64,000 bases of DNA from Malurus cyaneus samueli (lineage: Eukaryota > Chordata > Aves > Passeriformes > Maluridae): NCBI GenBank assembly GCA_009741485.1, contig CM019216.1, forward strand, positions 42,874,844-42,938,843, given 5' to 3'. Of this stretch, positions 49,249-61,800 are shown in pieces. The translations under genes were made by a program, and so were the position numbers. The notes beneath the pieces are model-generated. The model saw only the letters and a program-made list of their open reading frames with translations, was not told the DNA's origin and did no database searches. Each line of letters begins with the position of its first letter. Position 1 is the first letter of the stretch.

Positions 49249-52200
49249 ACTTCCACTCCTGGGAATACATTCCGCTTCCAGTAATAATAATATTTTGAAA
49301 CTTTCACAAATTACATATATAAACATATTAACATCTCTTGTAACTAGTTCCTCATTAAAGTACTCCTTCCCTGTCAGCTCAGAGTTTATCTGTGTCCTAA
49401 TGATCTCCCCTAGTTCCAGTGTGAATAAATGAGGAATGCCACTTGGTCCTTCAGGAGCACTAACTTTGGCGGTTATGTTTACTTTCAGTAATGAGCTTTA
49501 ATTACTTTAGCAATTACAAGTATTTGACTGAATTTCCACTGACTGCACACAACATCTGTACTGGTGGGACTGTTCATGCTCTCTGATCTCTGCCCAGGGC
49601 TCCCCAGTACACGGGAACAGCTGTGTCCCATTAGCTCTAAAGGAGCAAGCAAGCAGAAGCCCTCCAGATTTACACCGGGAGATTTAAACCAGTACCTCTT
49701 GCCTTTTGTGTCAAGTAGTGATTGAAACATCCTGGATACTGCCTTGTTTCTCAAGTAAGAAAATGGATAAAACATCAAATGTATACAATCTGTTCACTAC
49801 GTGGCTTTCTCTGGCTTTGTATGAAAGACTCTGTCAATGCTGCTCTCCGAGCAGAGGTCTCTGGACTGCTGTTCATTGATACTTCTGGGTATGGTGTGTC
49901 AAATGGCCTTTCTTCAAGTGTTTGCCCCATAAAGTGTGTGCTACAGACAGAACCCTGTCAGAGATCTGTTTTCTTGTCGAATTACAAACCGTTGTTGATA
50001 CTTCAGGAGTAAGAAAGTTAAAGCTCATAGTAAGATTAATTTGTGTTGTCTTCCAAAAGGTGCTGCTTAAAACTGTGACAGGAGATGCTGAAACACCTCT
50101 CTCCCCTGCCATGCTGTTATTTGCAATCATTTATTTCTAGGGTACACAAACTAGAAAAAGGATGGTTATGCTTAAAAGGCATGCACTCAAATGTTAGGAA
50201 ATGCCAGAACTGAAGCTTCATTTTTAACTTTGTGCTTCTGGAGATATTTTTCTTCCCTTATTGTCCAGCCACAAGGTCTGTGCTTTCCTTCTGTGATTGC
50301 TGGTTTTCCACAACCTCAACCACAGCTCTTGAATCATTTTTTCAGCATGTCAGGGAAGCACTGAAGACCCATGGGTGTGTCAGCAGGGACCCTGCCTGTG
50401 CTTGCATGTCTTGTTCTACACAGTCCTTGAGAGACCATGGAGAAATTGTAATGGGGTCCTGCTTAGTCACGGGTTGGGCGTGCTGGGAATGGAGTCTGCA
50501 GGCTTTTGCCTTGCTCTGTTACCCTAGTTCCGTGCATTCCTTGGTGTGGACTGACTCTTTTAGAAGGGATTTGTGGGATAAAGTTCTAGAAATGCCAGGA
50601 AAATATGTGAATGGCTTTCAGGTCCTCAGTAGCAGCCCTGATTCCTGCAGCACATCACAACGTTGTTTGCTGAGTGCAGCTACCTCTACCTGAACCAGTT
50701 TGGGTAATGAGAACAGTCTATGGAAAGTCAGATAAACCGGTTCTTTTGCAGAGAAGATTCCTTTCAAAGGGAAAGGGACAGGAATGAGCCCTGGGAAGGA
50801 GCAAGGAAAGCAGAATCGAGTGTGGCATCTATTACATAATCCAGAGAAACAAAGGCTCCTGGCTACCCTGTCATCTCCAACAGCTCAAAAAATTAACAGA
50901 TCACAAAAATCCCTTTGCAGTGATTAAAGATTAAATGGAAGAATAACCAGACTGACTATAACCGTGCCTCTCCTCCCCTTCCCCACTCTCTGCACATAAC
51001 CATGCAGTTCTAGGTGATGCCAGAAGGGCCAGGTGTCCTCCCTTTCCCTCCTGCCAGTAGCATGAAGTTTCAGGATGCCTTTCGGTGGTCTCCTGGAGCT
51101 TTGCAGCTGTGCATTATGGCTTGTGAAGGGAGTTGGCTACATAACACACTTTGGCTCCTCTAACAGTAATTACTTCAATGGAATTAATAGCACAAAGGAA
51201 GATTTCTCAGGTGAATGAGGACAGCACAAGCATGCAGGTTATATTTCTGCAAATTATAAATAGAGCCCAATCATTCATGCAATGAGTCCTTCCAGTGTCA
51301 GTCTCTCCTCCTCTGTTTTCTGAAGAGAACTTATGGGGAAGCAGAATAGTTTGTCCAAATAAATATATTCACACAGAAAAATTAGTGAGCTGTGGAAACT
51401 GTCATAGAGATAGTCAAAGACAGATTTTTCAGAGAATGGTTCACATATATTTTTGATGCTGTAAACAAAGATTTTTGGTGATTGAAGCAAAAAAGAAGTG
51501 AAAAAATCTTCTGCTAAGACTGATCAGAATGTAAATAATTTTAAAAAAAGAGAAATAAAAATCCCAGCCCAAAAAGCTTACTATGCTTTCTTTTCTGTTA
51601 CTACATATATGAAAGGAATACGCTGGGTTCAATTTACAAATCTGGAGGAAGTCATGTAGACTCCTCCACACTTCTTGGAAATCTCATCCATGATGGGAGA
51701 GAGCTGTGTCCCCAATCAGATCTTCCACTCTTTTGCCTGAGGTTGTGATTTGACATGACAGTGGGTTTGGTGACAATACCGCACGTGTTCCCACCCCTTT
51801 GACTGCTCCAGTAGTTGATCCATGACAATTTGTACAGTCACCCTGTTACTAGAATCAAGGATGGCTTGAAAATCACTTGGCAAAAAAAATTTTACTTGTT
51901 TTATTTTACCCTAATACAAGTGGGTTTATTACAGTGGTTCATGGCACAATTGGGTGAGAAGACAGCAAGGAAAGGTTGAACAGATTTAATTGGTAATTAA
52001 TACTTTGTTACTTCAATTGGGATCAGAAGTGCCTTTATGTGCATTGATTTATTATTTTCCACTCCAAGAGAAGTTTATGTAGACCGAAATCATGCACTGT
52101 TTGTCAGACAGAGCTTTATACTCATGGCAGGAATAGTAATTGAAATAATGGTTTCTTACTATCTTCATATTTACTTACAGTTTCAGAAAAAAATTTGCAC

Positions 52201-54306
52201 AAATGCAGGACACCATTTCACCTGAAAACCAGATATATTTATAAAAGGAAAAGGGGGCTGAAGTTTTTGAGAGATTTCTCCCAGAAGAGCAAAAAAGCTT
52301 AAGTGGAGCTATGAGATCTAGCACATCTTTAATTCTGCCTACGTCCAAACCAGCACAGAAGTGCTTTTGAAATGCGTATTTTTGTGTTTCCTCTCTTTTC
52401 TGAACGGTCACAGATCATCAAAAGTCTTGAAACCATTTACAACTAATCTCATGACTCCCAATATTTAAATGTGAGTTCCAGACTTTCACCAATTGATTTG
52501 ATATGATTTGGGAGGCCCGCTTAAATCAAAGCCATGCCTAAAACTTTTGCAATTGTAGTGGAATTAGAAGCTGGAGAAACAGAACAAAGCATGGAGCAGT
52601 TAGAAAAAAAATATTGTTTGTTTTCTAATAGATGGCCAAAGATGGGCTTACCTTCTAGAATTTGACATCTAAGTGAAAAAAATAATAATAACCAATTTTT
52701 AAAAATAGCTCTGATATTAGATATTTTAATTTACAAGTTCCAATTCCATTAAAAATTTTATTTTGTTCTAAGAAAGTTACAAGTGTGGATCCAGGAAAAT
52801 TCATGTTGTCTATGGTTATGATTTTTCTGTAGAAGCAAAGGAGGATTTTAACAAGAATTAGTCAAGATCAGGAAGTTGCATGAAATTCTCTGAAATATTT
52901 TAACTTCTAAATTGTTATTTCATGTTTGCTTAGTATTCAGTTGCATGACTGGTAGTCAATAGAATATAGAGAGATAATTGTTCTTCCATATGAACCCTCA
53001 ACAGTAACAGGATCTGTGCACTGTGATACAGTAAAAGGAGTGAATTTCTTTTTCTTATGCAGAAGATATCCAAATAAAATATTACTTTTTCCTTGTCTAA
53101 TACCTTCTACTTTATTTTTTTTACAGAGTGGGCTTTTTTTTTAATTTTTTTATTTTTTTTTAAGTGCATTCTCTGCTCATGGTGATTTGGTGATTTCTCA
53201 CTGCTTTATCTTCACTGACTTTAGAGGAATTGCATCTGAGTTACATGGGTGCTATTTACTGGGATTGAAGCCCATTATAGATAATTAACTGTAGTGCATT
53301 GTTATAATTCTTTGTATTGAAGAGAATTTTTTCCTCCCTTTCCCCGGTGTGTGTTCCATCTGCTCAGGGATAGGAGGTAGAAAGGGAAGCTATTTATTTT
53401 TCATGTTTTTAAAGGCACAGAGAGCATGAAGAAGGTGAGTGTGTCCCAGTGTTGTGAGACTTTTTTTCTTCCTGGTACTGTCTGGATTGCTGAGACACAA
53501 TAATTGTGGCCAAGGACAAAATCATCCTGAGGATCAATGAGCCATTAGAAAGAGGCTGAGAAAGCACCAGAACAGTTTAAACATTTAACTGAGGCACAGA
53601 CATCATTCCCCCAAATCCCTTCTGAGACTTCTGCAGGCAACCCGGGTCTGTGTGCAGCCATTCTGCAGGTCATGAGACACCAGCTCAGAGTCCAAGCTCC
53701 ATGCCTCCCTTTCCTTGGTGTGACAGATGTCCCAAAGCAGCTCCTCACACCACTGAGCTGATGCTTGCTGGGTTTTTCAGGGCAGACCACGGTTCCCGGA
53801 TGCTGAGCTGGGTACCTCAAGCATTTTTGTGCTCACCACCTTTATTCATCTGCATCACGCATTTGTGTAAGGAAATCTCTTGAAAAGTACCTCAAAAGCT
53901 GGCTTGTGTGGTTGGACTCATGTCTGACCTTCGGGACTTCGATGTGTTGTGGAAAGAGAATGTGCTCAAGCAGCTCTCTTGGGGAGGGTGTTGCTCGCTG
54001 ACTTACTGAGAAAATTGCAAGGTTTTTGCTTTTGCCTTGATAATAAACATCAGCTCCTTTTTAAGTGTGTTGGTCCAAACAGGAGGAAAGGGAAGGCCCT
54101 GGAAGACAAAGCCCTGAGAGTTAATTTTGATACACTTTTCATACACTTGAAGCAGATACAAAGCATTCCAAAATTTCTCCCGCGTGTTGGTTTCCTGTGG
54201 TTGATTTACAGGCTGTGACAGAAAATCCATTTCTGTTCCTGTAGATGCTAAATTCATTACCTTGCCACAGAATTCAGATTCTCCACTTCTCCTTGAACTT
54301 CAGCTT
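49249..54306. other. Unique noncoding DNA, no gene seen
   Basis: The longest frame (50232-50693, 153 codons) has a serine- and cysteine-rich, low-information composition and no domain. Its flanks show no clear exon signals. Around 52660-53160 the DNA is very AT-rich with T runs of up to nine. No transposable element was recognised. Confidence 0.5.
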
Positions 54307-54320
54307 GTTACTATGGCAAC
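54307..54320. promoter_or_regulatory. RFX X-box-like site
   Basis: GTTACTATGGCAAC fits the X-box consensus RYYNYY-N2-RRNRAC at every constrained position. RFX transcription factors bind this site in promoters of ciliary genes and elsewhere. No promoter or gene is recognised beside it, so function is uncertain. It could be a distal site or chance. Confidence 0.4.
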
Positions 54321-57300
54321 CAGTGCCAGACAATATATTTTTTCTTCCCACTATTTTCCATTGGCGTGGTTGCATATTGCTGTAAAAATAGTGTCCTTTT
54401 GCAATATTAATAAAATCACAAAAATCACTGTTCTTCATTAAAAAGTTTCCCCTTATTTGTGAATTTAGGACATAAGTTATATATGCAGAATAAGTGTGTT
54501 TAATAATGATAAAATCAAAAACTTTATAAATTAACAGGGCATATTTTCCTTACAGCTGCACTCAAAAAGCTTTTTTCCTCCCCGTTCTTCTTTCAAATCT
54601 TCCAACAGATGGACATTTTAGGTTACAGTAAAATGCTTTTTGAAATGGATTGCATTTTTCTTCAGTAAATAACTGGTCACTCTTCCTTCTTGCAGATATT
54701 GCCTCCTCTCTACAGTTGTCAGAAGTATTCAGGGATTAGCTTGCCAGTAAAAGTCCATACCGTTTTGAGCTTTCCTCTCTCTGAAGTCTTATTTAAATTC
54801 CTAATTGGTTTCTGCGGAGGGTGTCAGTTCTTTGCTGCAAGAAATCCAAGGAATGTCAGGAGGATGGAAATGAAATCAGTCAATCAATAGGTTGCCTGGT
54901 TGCCCTTGCCCTCCTGAATGAGATGGAAGGCTGATAAACTAAGGCAAGTATTACATGATTAGACTGATTGGCAGTGCCCTGGCCTGAAACACCACAGTCT
55001 GTAAAAATGAATAGGAGTTATTCAGGAATTCAAGGTTTTGAGAATAATGAAGTTGGGACTAATTTAGTAGTAATGGTTGACATTCTTTAACTGAAAAGAC
55101 TCTTATCTGTACACATAATGCTTTGTTCATCGTTCCTTTATTTTGTTTATTTAAACCAACAGATACTTAGCACGAGTGCCCTGCATGAGCCTGAGACTTG
55201 TACAGAGTTGCACTGTAAAATGCCTACATAAGGGAAGTGTTTAAGTGGCAAAAGCTCTCAGTAAACAGCACTTTTTGCTCTTCATGCAGAGCATGGGATT
55301 ATGTTACTCTGCTTCTACCTTTCCACAAGCCTTCCACAAGTGTTTAATCTTTCAATTGGTTTTGCAGCACCATTCTTACTATGGTGCATAAGGGGGAGAC
55401 AACTGCTAATAAATGGATTTTCTTGACAGCTCTCTGAGATGAAAGCATATTGATATCCAGGCATGTGGATAAGTTGTCTAAGTGACTTACAGCCTAAACT
55501 GTACAAGGCAAGTCATCCAAACTGAGAAACCCATGGACTAATTTACAGAGGTTTTGGATTTTTGTGTTGTACATCCAGGACACAGGCATTCCCTGGCTGC
55601 AGTTACAGCTGCAGATTAACCCTTTAAAATAGCTTAATTAGCAGCACAGCCCTGATGATTCACAGAATGTGACACACCATGTTCATTAACTCAGGTAAGA
55701 ATCCTGCAGGAAAGGTGGAAGATGATCATGAGCTCAAAGTTCATATTAAAGTGCCTTTAAAAATGTACTTAATTGATGTCAGTGCATCCTGTTTAGTTCT
55801 GGGAGTTCCTAATTTTTGATTACTGAAATATGAAGCCATAATATTACTTTAAGTCTTTTTTAATGGTTACCTAATTTTTTCTTTCCATCCCCCCACCTCC
55901 CCAACAGCGCTGTATTTAATCTCTGGTGAGGTCAGGCTGAGCAGTGAGAGCACAGAACAGACAAGATGGAATATTTCTCACCTAACACTCCACGTTCAAA
56001 GGTTAGACCTCCAAAGCTGAAGCATGCACTTCCCTTGGCAGTAGATGGGAAAAAAAAATACTGTCCCTCAGGGTGGCTGTGGGTTGAGATCTGAAATGAG
56101 TTGAAGCAAGAATAAGGTCTTTGCTTTACATTTATCATTTTGAGTTTATATTTTGTTTCATGAACATCACTTCCCCACCCCCCGCCCCCCAAGAGGCAGA
56201 AGGATGTTCTTCAGGGCAGATTTAGTACCTCACACATTCGGGCCCAGATTCTTTAGTCTTGACCCTCTCTTTCTTTTCATTACTCTATACTTACACAAAT
56301 AAGTGACTGCGTCATTTTTGCACAGTCATTTGTGGGAATGTTTGCAAATGAAATGAAGATTATAAACTTTCCTGGAAAGAGACAGCTTCTAGGCCTTTCA
56401 AGCACTTATATTTCACCAGCAGTTATATTGCTCATTTCTATGCAATAACTACCCTGAAATTGAATGTTCCAGAGTTTGACACTGTACAAATAAATGGCAC
56501 TGAGAGCAGTACATCTGGTTTCAATAACAACAGCAATAATTTCCAATATTTGTTTTCATAACGAAGGACCAGAGTCCAACAGCATTACTGGTGAGAAGAG
56601 CACTGAAAGTGAGAAGGGCATATAATTTATTACACATACAAAAACTATGTTAAAAGAACATTATTAAGGTTGTAAAGTCAAACACTTGAGACTTAGGAAA
56701 TGCCAGAATTAAGGTGGTCTGTGCAACTTTAATTTGACCTCGTCGATGTGTGCCTCCAGATAGTCTTCAGTTACACGAATGTATGTGATTTCTCTCCAAG
56801 ACACCCACCTCAGCCAGTGCACAGAAAGTGTAAGTTGCCCATTTAAGGAATAGCTATGCAATACTTATTTTCCTTCTCGTGTCTGGCATGTGATGCTTTC
56901 ACTCTGCACCACACAAACCTTGCTCTGAAGGTAAAATGGTTCGCTTCCTCCCATACAGATTTGTCTTGCTCATCACTGCTACAAGTGGTTATTTTGCAGC
57001 ACCGTTTTTGTAGAAAGCTGTGTCTGTGTTAATGAGTCGGAGTGGCAGAGAGGGGGCTGATGACCCAACGCTCACACTGCGGGGGAATTGCCACATCTTG
57101 TCAGCATATTTTGAATACCTGTGAGCAGTTGAGGGACATTGGGTGGGGGCACAAGCAGAGCAATCTTCCAGTTTTGTCTCATCCAAAGAAAACTGACCTG
57201 TGTGCTGCAGAGGAGTGCAGGAACACAAACCAAAGCACGGTGAGCGAGGATGAGTGTGAGATCCTCTTCAAAGCCACTGCAGCTCAGACCTAAGAGGCTG

Positions 57301-58861
57301 TGGTAGGCACATCCTGCGAGGGGACCATCTGTTTTACAGATGGAGGAACCACACACACAGAGATTAAAGCGAAAAAGCACCAACTAATTTTGGGTGTGAA
57401 TGTGAGATAACAGAAATTTAGTCCCTTCAGATATCACTTAGGGCTGTCCTCTCTCTGTCCCTTCTCTGACGTTGCCTTGCTGCAGTCACAGACCAGTGGA
57501 CCTGATATTTTCCTGTCTTAGTATTTCATCCTTGTTTTAATTAAAGCTGACCCTTCACTGCACACTAAAATCAGTAAGTCACATTGTCTTTTATATTAGA
57601 AAGCCACGCACAGCCAGGACAAGAGTCTTAGCACAGCTTGCTCCCACATGGCTTTATTTTCCCCCTCCCTCACAGCAGTCCCAGAAAGCCTCATCCATAT
57701 TGCTTAAAGGGTACATGCTCTAATTCATGTTCTCCTCAAAGCTGTGACTGACCAGCCATTCTTGTTGGGAATATTTTCTGGTCTTTGGCATAGAAAATCC
57801 TGCAGTTGCCATAGAACAGGGACTATAACTCTGTTTTCTTCCCTTACCAACATCACATTTCCCATATGGGGACTGTGAGCTCATACTTTTTTCCATGTCC
57901 ACAGAGCTTGAAATAAATCCAGCTGTATATAGCCAGGAAATTCCAGCACTTGGTATTTCCATTTCCTTAAAGCATTCTATTTGTTTTATCTGCATTTAAT
58001 TTCATCTGGAGGCTGGGGCTGACAAGTTGCTGATCTGTAAACTTTGCTTGGTTTCATCCCCAGAGCACCATGAACTTTCTCTATGAAGGACAGATGCCTG
58101 CTCATTAATACCCAGTCAGCTTGCACATTCCTCATCACACAGTGTGGGAATGTGTATTTTCTTGTCCCTCTTGCACAGATCCCAGTGGTACCAATGAAAG
58201 AAGAAGAAGAAAATGACTTCTTTATAATCTAATCAGTGCATTTGCTGCCACATTGCCCCAGAACAGTAGCACATCTGATACTATTTTGAGTTTGGACCTG
58301 ACATTTGACAATCAGTCAAATTTTCCAAATGTCCAGTATGAGGTATGCTGATGTTTAACAGTAAGTCAGAATCACCTATTGTAAAACAAACAACAAGTAG
58401 CACATCTTATTAGATTGCATTACTTCAGCTCTACTGAGCTGCTTTTCTTTTTAACCAAATATCAAATGCCAAAATAATGACTAAAGGGAAATTGTTAGAA
58501 ACACTTGCTTGTCCTGAACACAATGGAAAATGTTCAAGTAAATGAAAATCTTCCTGTCTACAAACCACAGCAATAAACCACCACCACTATTTTTCATAGT
58601 GGATCATCATGCCATATGGGTTTTCAATAAAATATATGACCTGTTCCAAACCTTGTCTATTGCTCTTATCTATCATTTGTTATAAAGACAGCAAACATGT
58701 TTGATTTCTCTCATTAAAATGAGTCAATTTCTGTGTTTAGGTTATTGCTCTTTCAGAATCACATCTAGCACATTCCCAATTGGTTTTAATTATCTTTCTT
58801 TCATTCTCTTTCTCAGAATGTTTTAAATTGTTTTGTGTTGATGGCAAAGCATCTTGCTGGG
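54321..58861. other. Unique noncoding DNA, no gene seen
   Basis: No supported gene. Frames at 57042-57383 on both strands overlap each other (83 and 103 codons) and have no domain. A strong splice-donor-like CAGGTAAGA occurs at 55692, but the DNA before it is closed in all three frames. C-rich clusters at about 55887-55905 and 56173-56190 are the only notable composition features. Confidence 0.5.
56173..56190 (-). other. G-quadruplex-prone C-rich cluster
   Basis: CCCCACCCCCCGCCCCCC on the plus strand gives three G runs of 6, 6 and 4 on the minus strand, separated by single bases. Each run of six can supply two G triplets, so a quadruplex is possible. It may also be just a short C-rich slippage tract. 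Confidence 0.5.
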
Positions 58862-58881
58862 GCATGTTTATTGAAACATGC
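58862..58881. repeat. Perfect 8-bp inverted repeat with 4-nt loop
   Basis: GCATGTTT and AAACATGC flank ATTG, forming a perfect small hairpin. A homeobox-type core TAATTA follows at about 58894. Chance is likely at this length. Confidence 0.9.
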
Positions 58882-61800
58882 TACTTAAAAAGCTAATTAT
58901 AGGGTAGATTATATTTTTCTTTTAGCAAATGCACTTGACTATTTTAATTTCTTGGCAGAAAGAAATAATTAACAGCCATCTTGAACACTGTAAAGTGTGT
59001 ATGTGTGTGAGCTTGGTGAATAGATGCTGAGGTTCATGACCCATCTTTGGTATCCCTTAGATAAGGAAAGACCTTTAATTACTTCACAAGGAAACTTTGC
59101 ATATGTGGTAACAGTAACAAGGAAGCAGTAGATTATTCAGAACTGTTTTGTGAGGGAGATATATATGGAAGAGACTGTATAAAAACTTAAAAACTTGGGC
59201 TGGTTTCCAATCTGATGTAAAGCTGTGTGGTATGGTAGACTTAGTCAGAATTTACTAAGATTTACTCTGGGAAATTTGACCCAGATGACTTTGTTTCCTC
59301 ATGTTGTTCTCTCTTACTTGTCTGCTCATTTTCCAGCCGATTCTACTGGTGGGTCTTTCCGAACAGGCAAATGTGGAAACAACCAGGCAGGAAAAAAAAA
59401 AAGCAGAATGTTAATACCCCAAATGAGGGCAGCTGAAGTTATTCCACAGGTTGAGATGAACATTTATGGCAAATGCATACCACTAACATAGGGATTGGAG
59501 AGGACTTAACATCTTGTTTTCTGGTGGTTTTCTCTAAGTCCTACTCCTCTACTTTTTTATTATACATAGGAAAGAAATCCCCCTTTTCTCACCCAGATCA
59601 CCTCATAAAGAAACTGCTATTTAGCTCATCTTCAGCAGTTGAAGGAGATGTCAATGCCACATAAGCAGAGAGCAGGAAAGCTCATGGTGAGACCTTTCTG
59701 GAGTTGCAAGTGCCGGAGTACTTTTACACAAAACAAATGGTCGCTACCTCATACTGTGGGCTTAATGCTTGCTATTTTCAGCCTTTTCCATTATATTAAA
59801 ATAAGTGTCCCTAGTATTTTTGGCTTTTCTGGTTTTAATTTTCTCATTTTTCAAGAAACACAGAAGCAAGAATAAAACCTCACTTTTTTCACCAAAGTGT
59901 TTGCCTTTTGGGACAAAAGTGTTTGTCTTGTAAGACAGTTTAATTTAGGTGCTCAATTCAGATGTCTTGCTGCCTGAAAAGGAGTAATCCAGCCTTGATG
60001 GATGAATACTCAGAGGGACAGGACACAGTAGCATCTTGGTAGCTGCACCTCTCTGGAGCCCATGGGATTGAGCCAGAGCTGTGCATTGTGTGATTCTCAA
60101 TTCTCATCACACAGGCTGCAGGGTGCTGAATTTCACTGAAGGGTCAGTGTTTCCTGCTGCTCTTATGTTCTTTTGAAGCTGCTGTGGGAAAACCACAAAG
60201 TCCTTCCATGCCACATCACTCAGTCACGAGAGGGCTTTGCAGCAGTGAGGCAATGCAATGGCTCAGACAAGGCTGCCTTTATTCACGTGCAGGTGTCCAG
60301 GTGGAGGTATGTGGGGGATTTTGTAGACCGGCCTCAAACTTGGTTTTAGTCACATAACAAAATGTTTGCCGTGCCTGCTTAGCACTGTCATACCGAAACC
60401 ATGCCAAACATGGAAGCAATGAAAGGCTGAATAGGAGAATAGCACCTTTTAAAGCGCATTAATAAAGTTTTCAAAACCAGAAATAAGTGGATTTCATTAG
60501 TCTAAAGTACAACCTCTAATCTTTTAAAGGCTGGTATAAGCCTATAACCATAGATTTTGGAGTACTTAAATGATCATATAATACCAAAATGTTTATATGG
60601 GCAGGCATACAACTAAATTTTAGACCTGTTGTGCTTTTCAGAATGATCTAATGGCTGCTGCACAGAAGCTGTTGTTAGGACTCATAGGCTCTATTTCTGT
60701 TTTCTGCCAAGATTTACAGCTAATGAGATGCTATTTTCTGTGCTCCTTGGCTAGTGCAAAACTGTATTTGTTAGGCATTGTTTTTATGATCTAAGATTTA
60801 CAATTTCTAATGATCATATGCAAAGAAAACCTTTTATTCACTTAAGCACCACGGGAGACTGCATGTAACAAAATCACCATGTAATTTTCACTACAGAAAC
60901 ATTGTCGCTTTATAGCCACCGTGATTTTTTAGGCTTACACAAAGAACCAAAACCCGACCCCTTGGCTTGTGCTAGGCAAAAGCTTTGCAAGCATCCCTGC
61001 AGAGTAGATTTTCATTTTCATGAATGATTCCCTAAGACTTTGGTGAAGCAGAAGTAGTCTGAAAACTGATAAAAGTGGAATGCACAGAATTTTCTTGGAA
61101 TGAACATCTCATTTTCCCATGCCAGGGAGCAAAGTGGTCTATTGCATTCAGGTGTGTTGAGTTCAGTCTGGTTACTGGAAAATAGAAGTACTATTCTGAG
61201 TAAAGTATCAGAAACTGCCCCAGAGGAAAGAAGAAAGCTATTAAAAACTCATCCTAGGCCTGAACTTATCTAATTTACAGTAACTCTAGACTCAGTGATG
61301 ATTCAGAAATAATAGTCAAAAAAAGATGTTTCTGGAGTTAGATAATAATTCTGAGAATTCACTTTCTTTCCTTTTACACTTGTATGTTTGGAGGTTTATG
61401 CAATTATTTCAACTCAAATAGATAAGATGTAATACTTATTATATTAGTATTTTGAATAGGTTTGGCATGAGTGAATGGGTAATTTTTCAGTAAATTGCTC
61501 AGACTGAAATTAAGATATTGAGTTCTTGTGTTTTCTACACATTTTTTGGCTTGTGGTTTCGACTCTAGAGTAAAGCATGCTTCCATCTTATGCATGCCTT
61601 TTTCAGCAGACAAACCAGTAAGAAAGGGCAAGAGAACCTCTGAGACATTGTTCTTGTGACACCAGACTGATGCTGCAGCATTTCCAAGATAATGATGCCA
61701 TATTGACAGTGCTATCACCACAAAGGCCAACAACTAATATGGAATATGCTACTTCATTGTAGGGGCTTGGGTATTTTTATTCCAAGGTTCAGCCCTCACA

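Noticed and set aside
48702..49326. Four open frames of 183-198 codons, Pro/Ser/Leu-rich or Gly/Glu/Arg-rich
   Set aside because: They lie across the homopyrimidine tract. A two-letter C/T sequence has no stop codons in any forward frame and few in reverse, so the frames carry no coding evidence.
50232..50693. 153-codon sense frame
   Set aside because: No recognisable domain, no credible splice or promoter context; length is compatible with chance in locally GC-richer DNA.
55580..55700. Possible exon between an acceptor-like ACATCCAG and the strong donor-like CAGGTAAGA at 55692
   Set aside because: All three frames contain stops, so it cannot be an internal coding exon; a noncoding exon cannot be judged without RNA evidence.
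60842..60862. REST-like left half AAGCACCACGG
   Set aside because: The right half site is not present at the required spacing.
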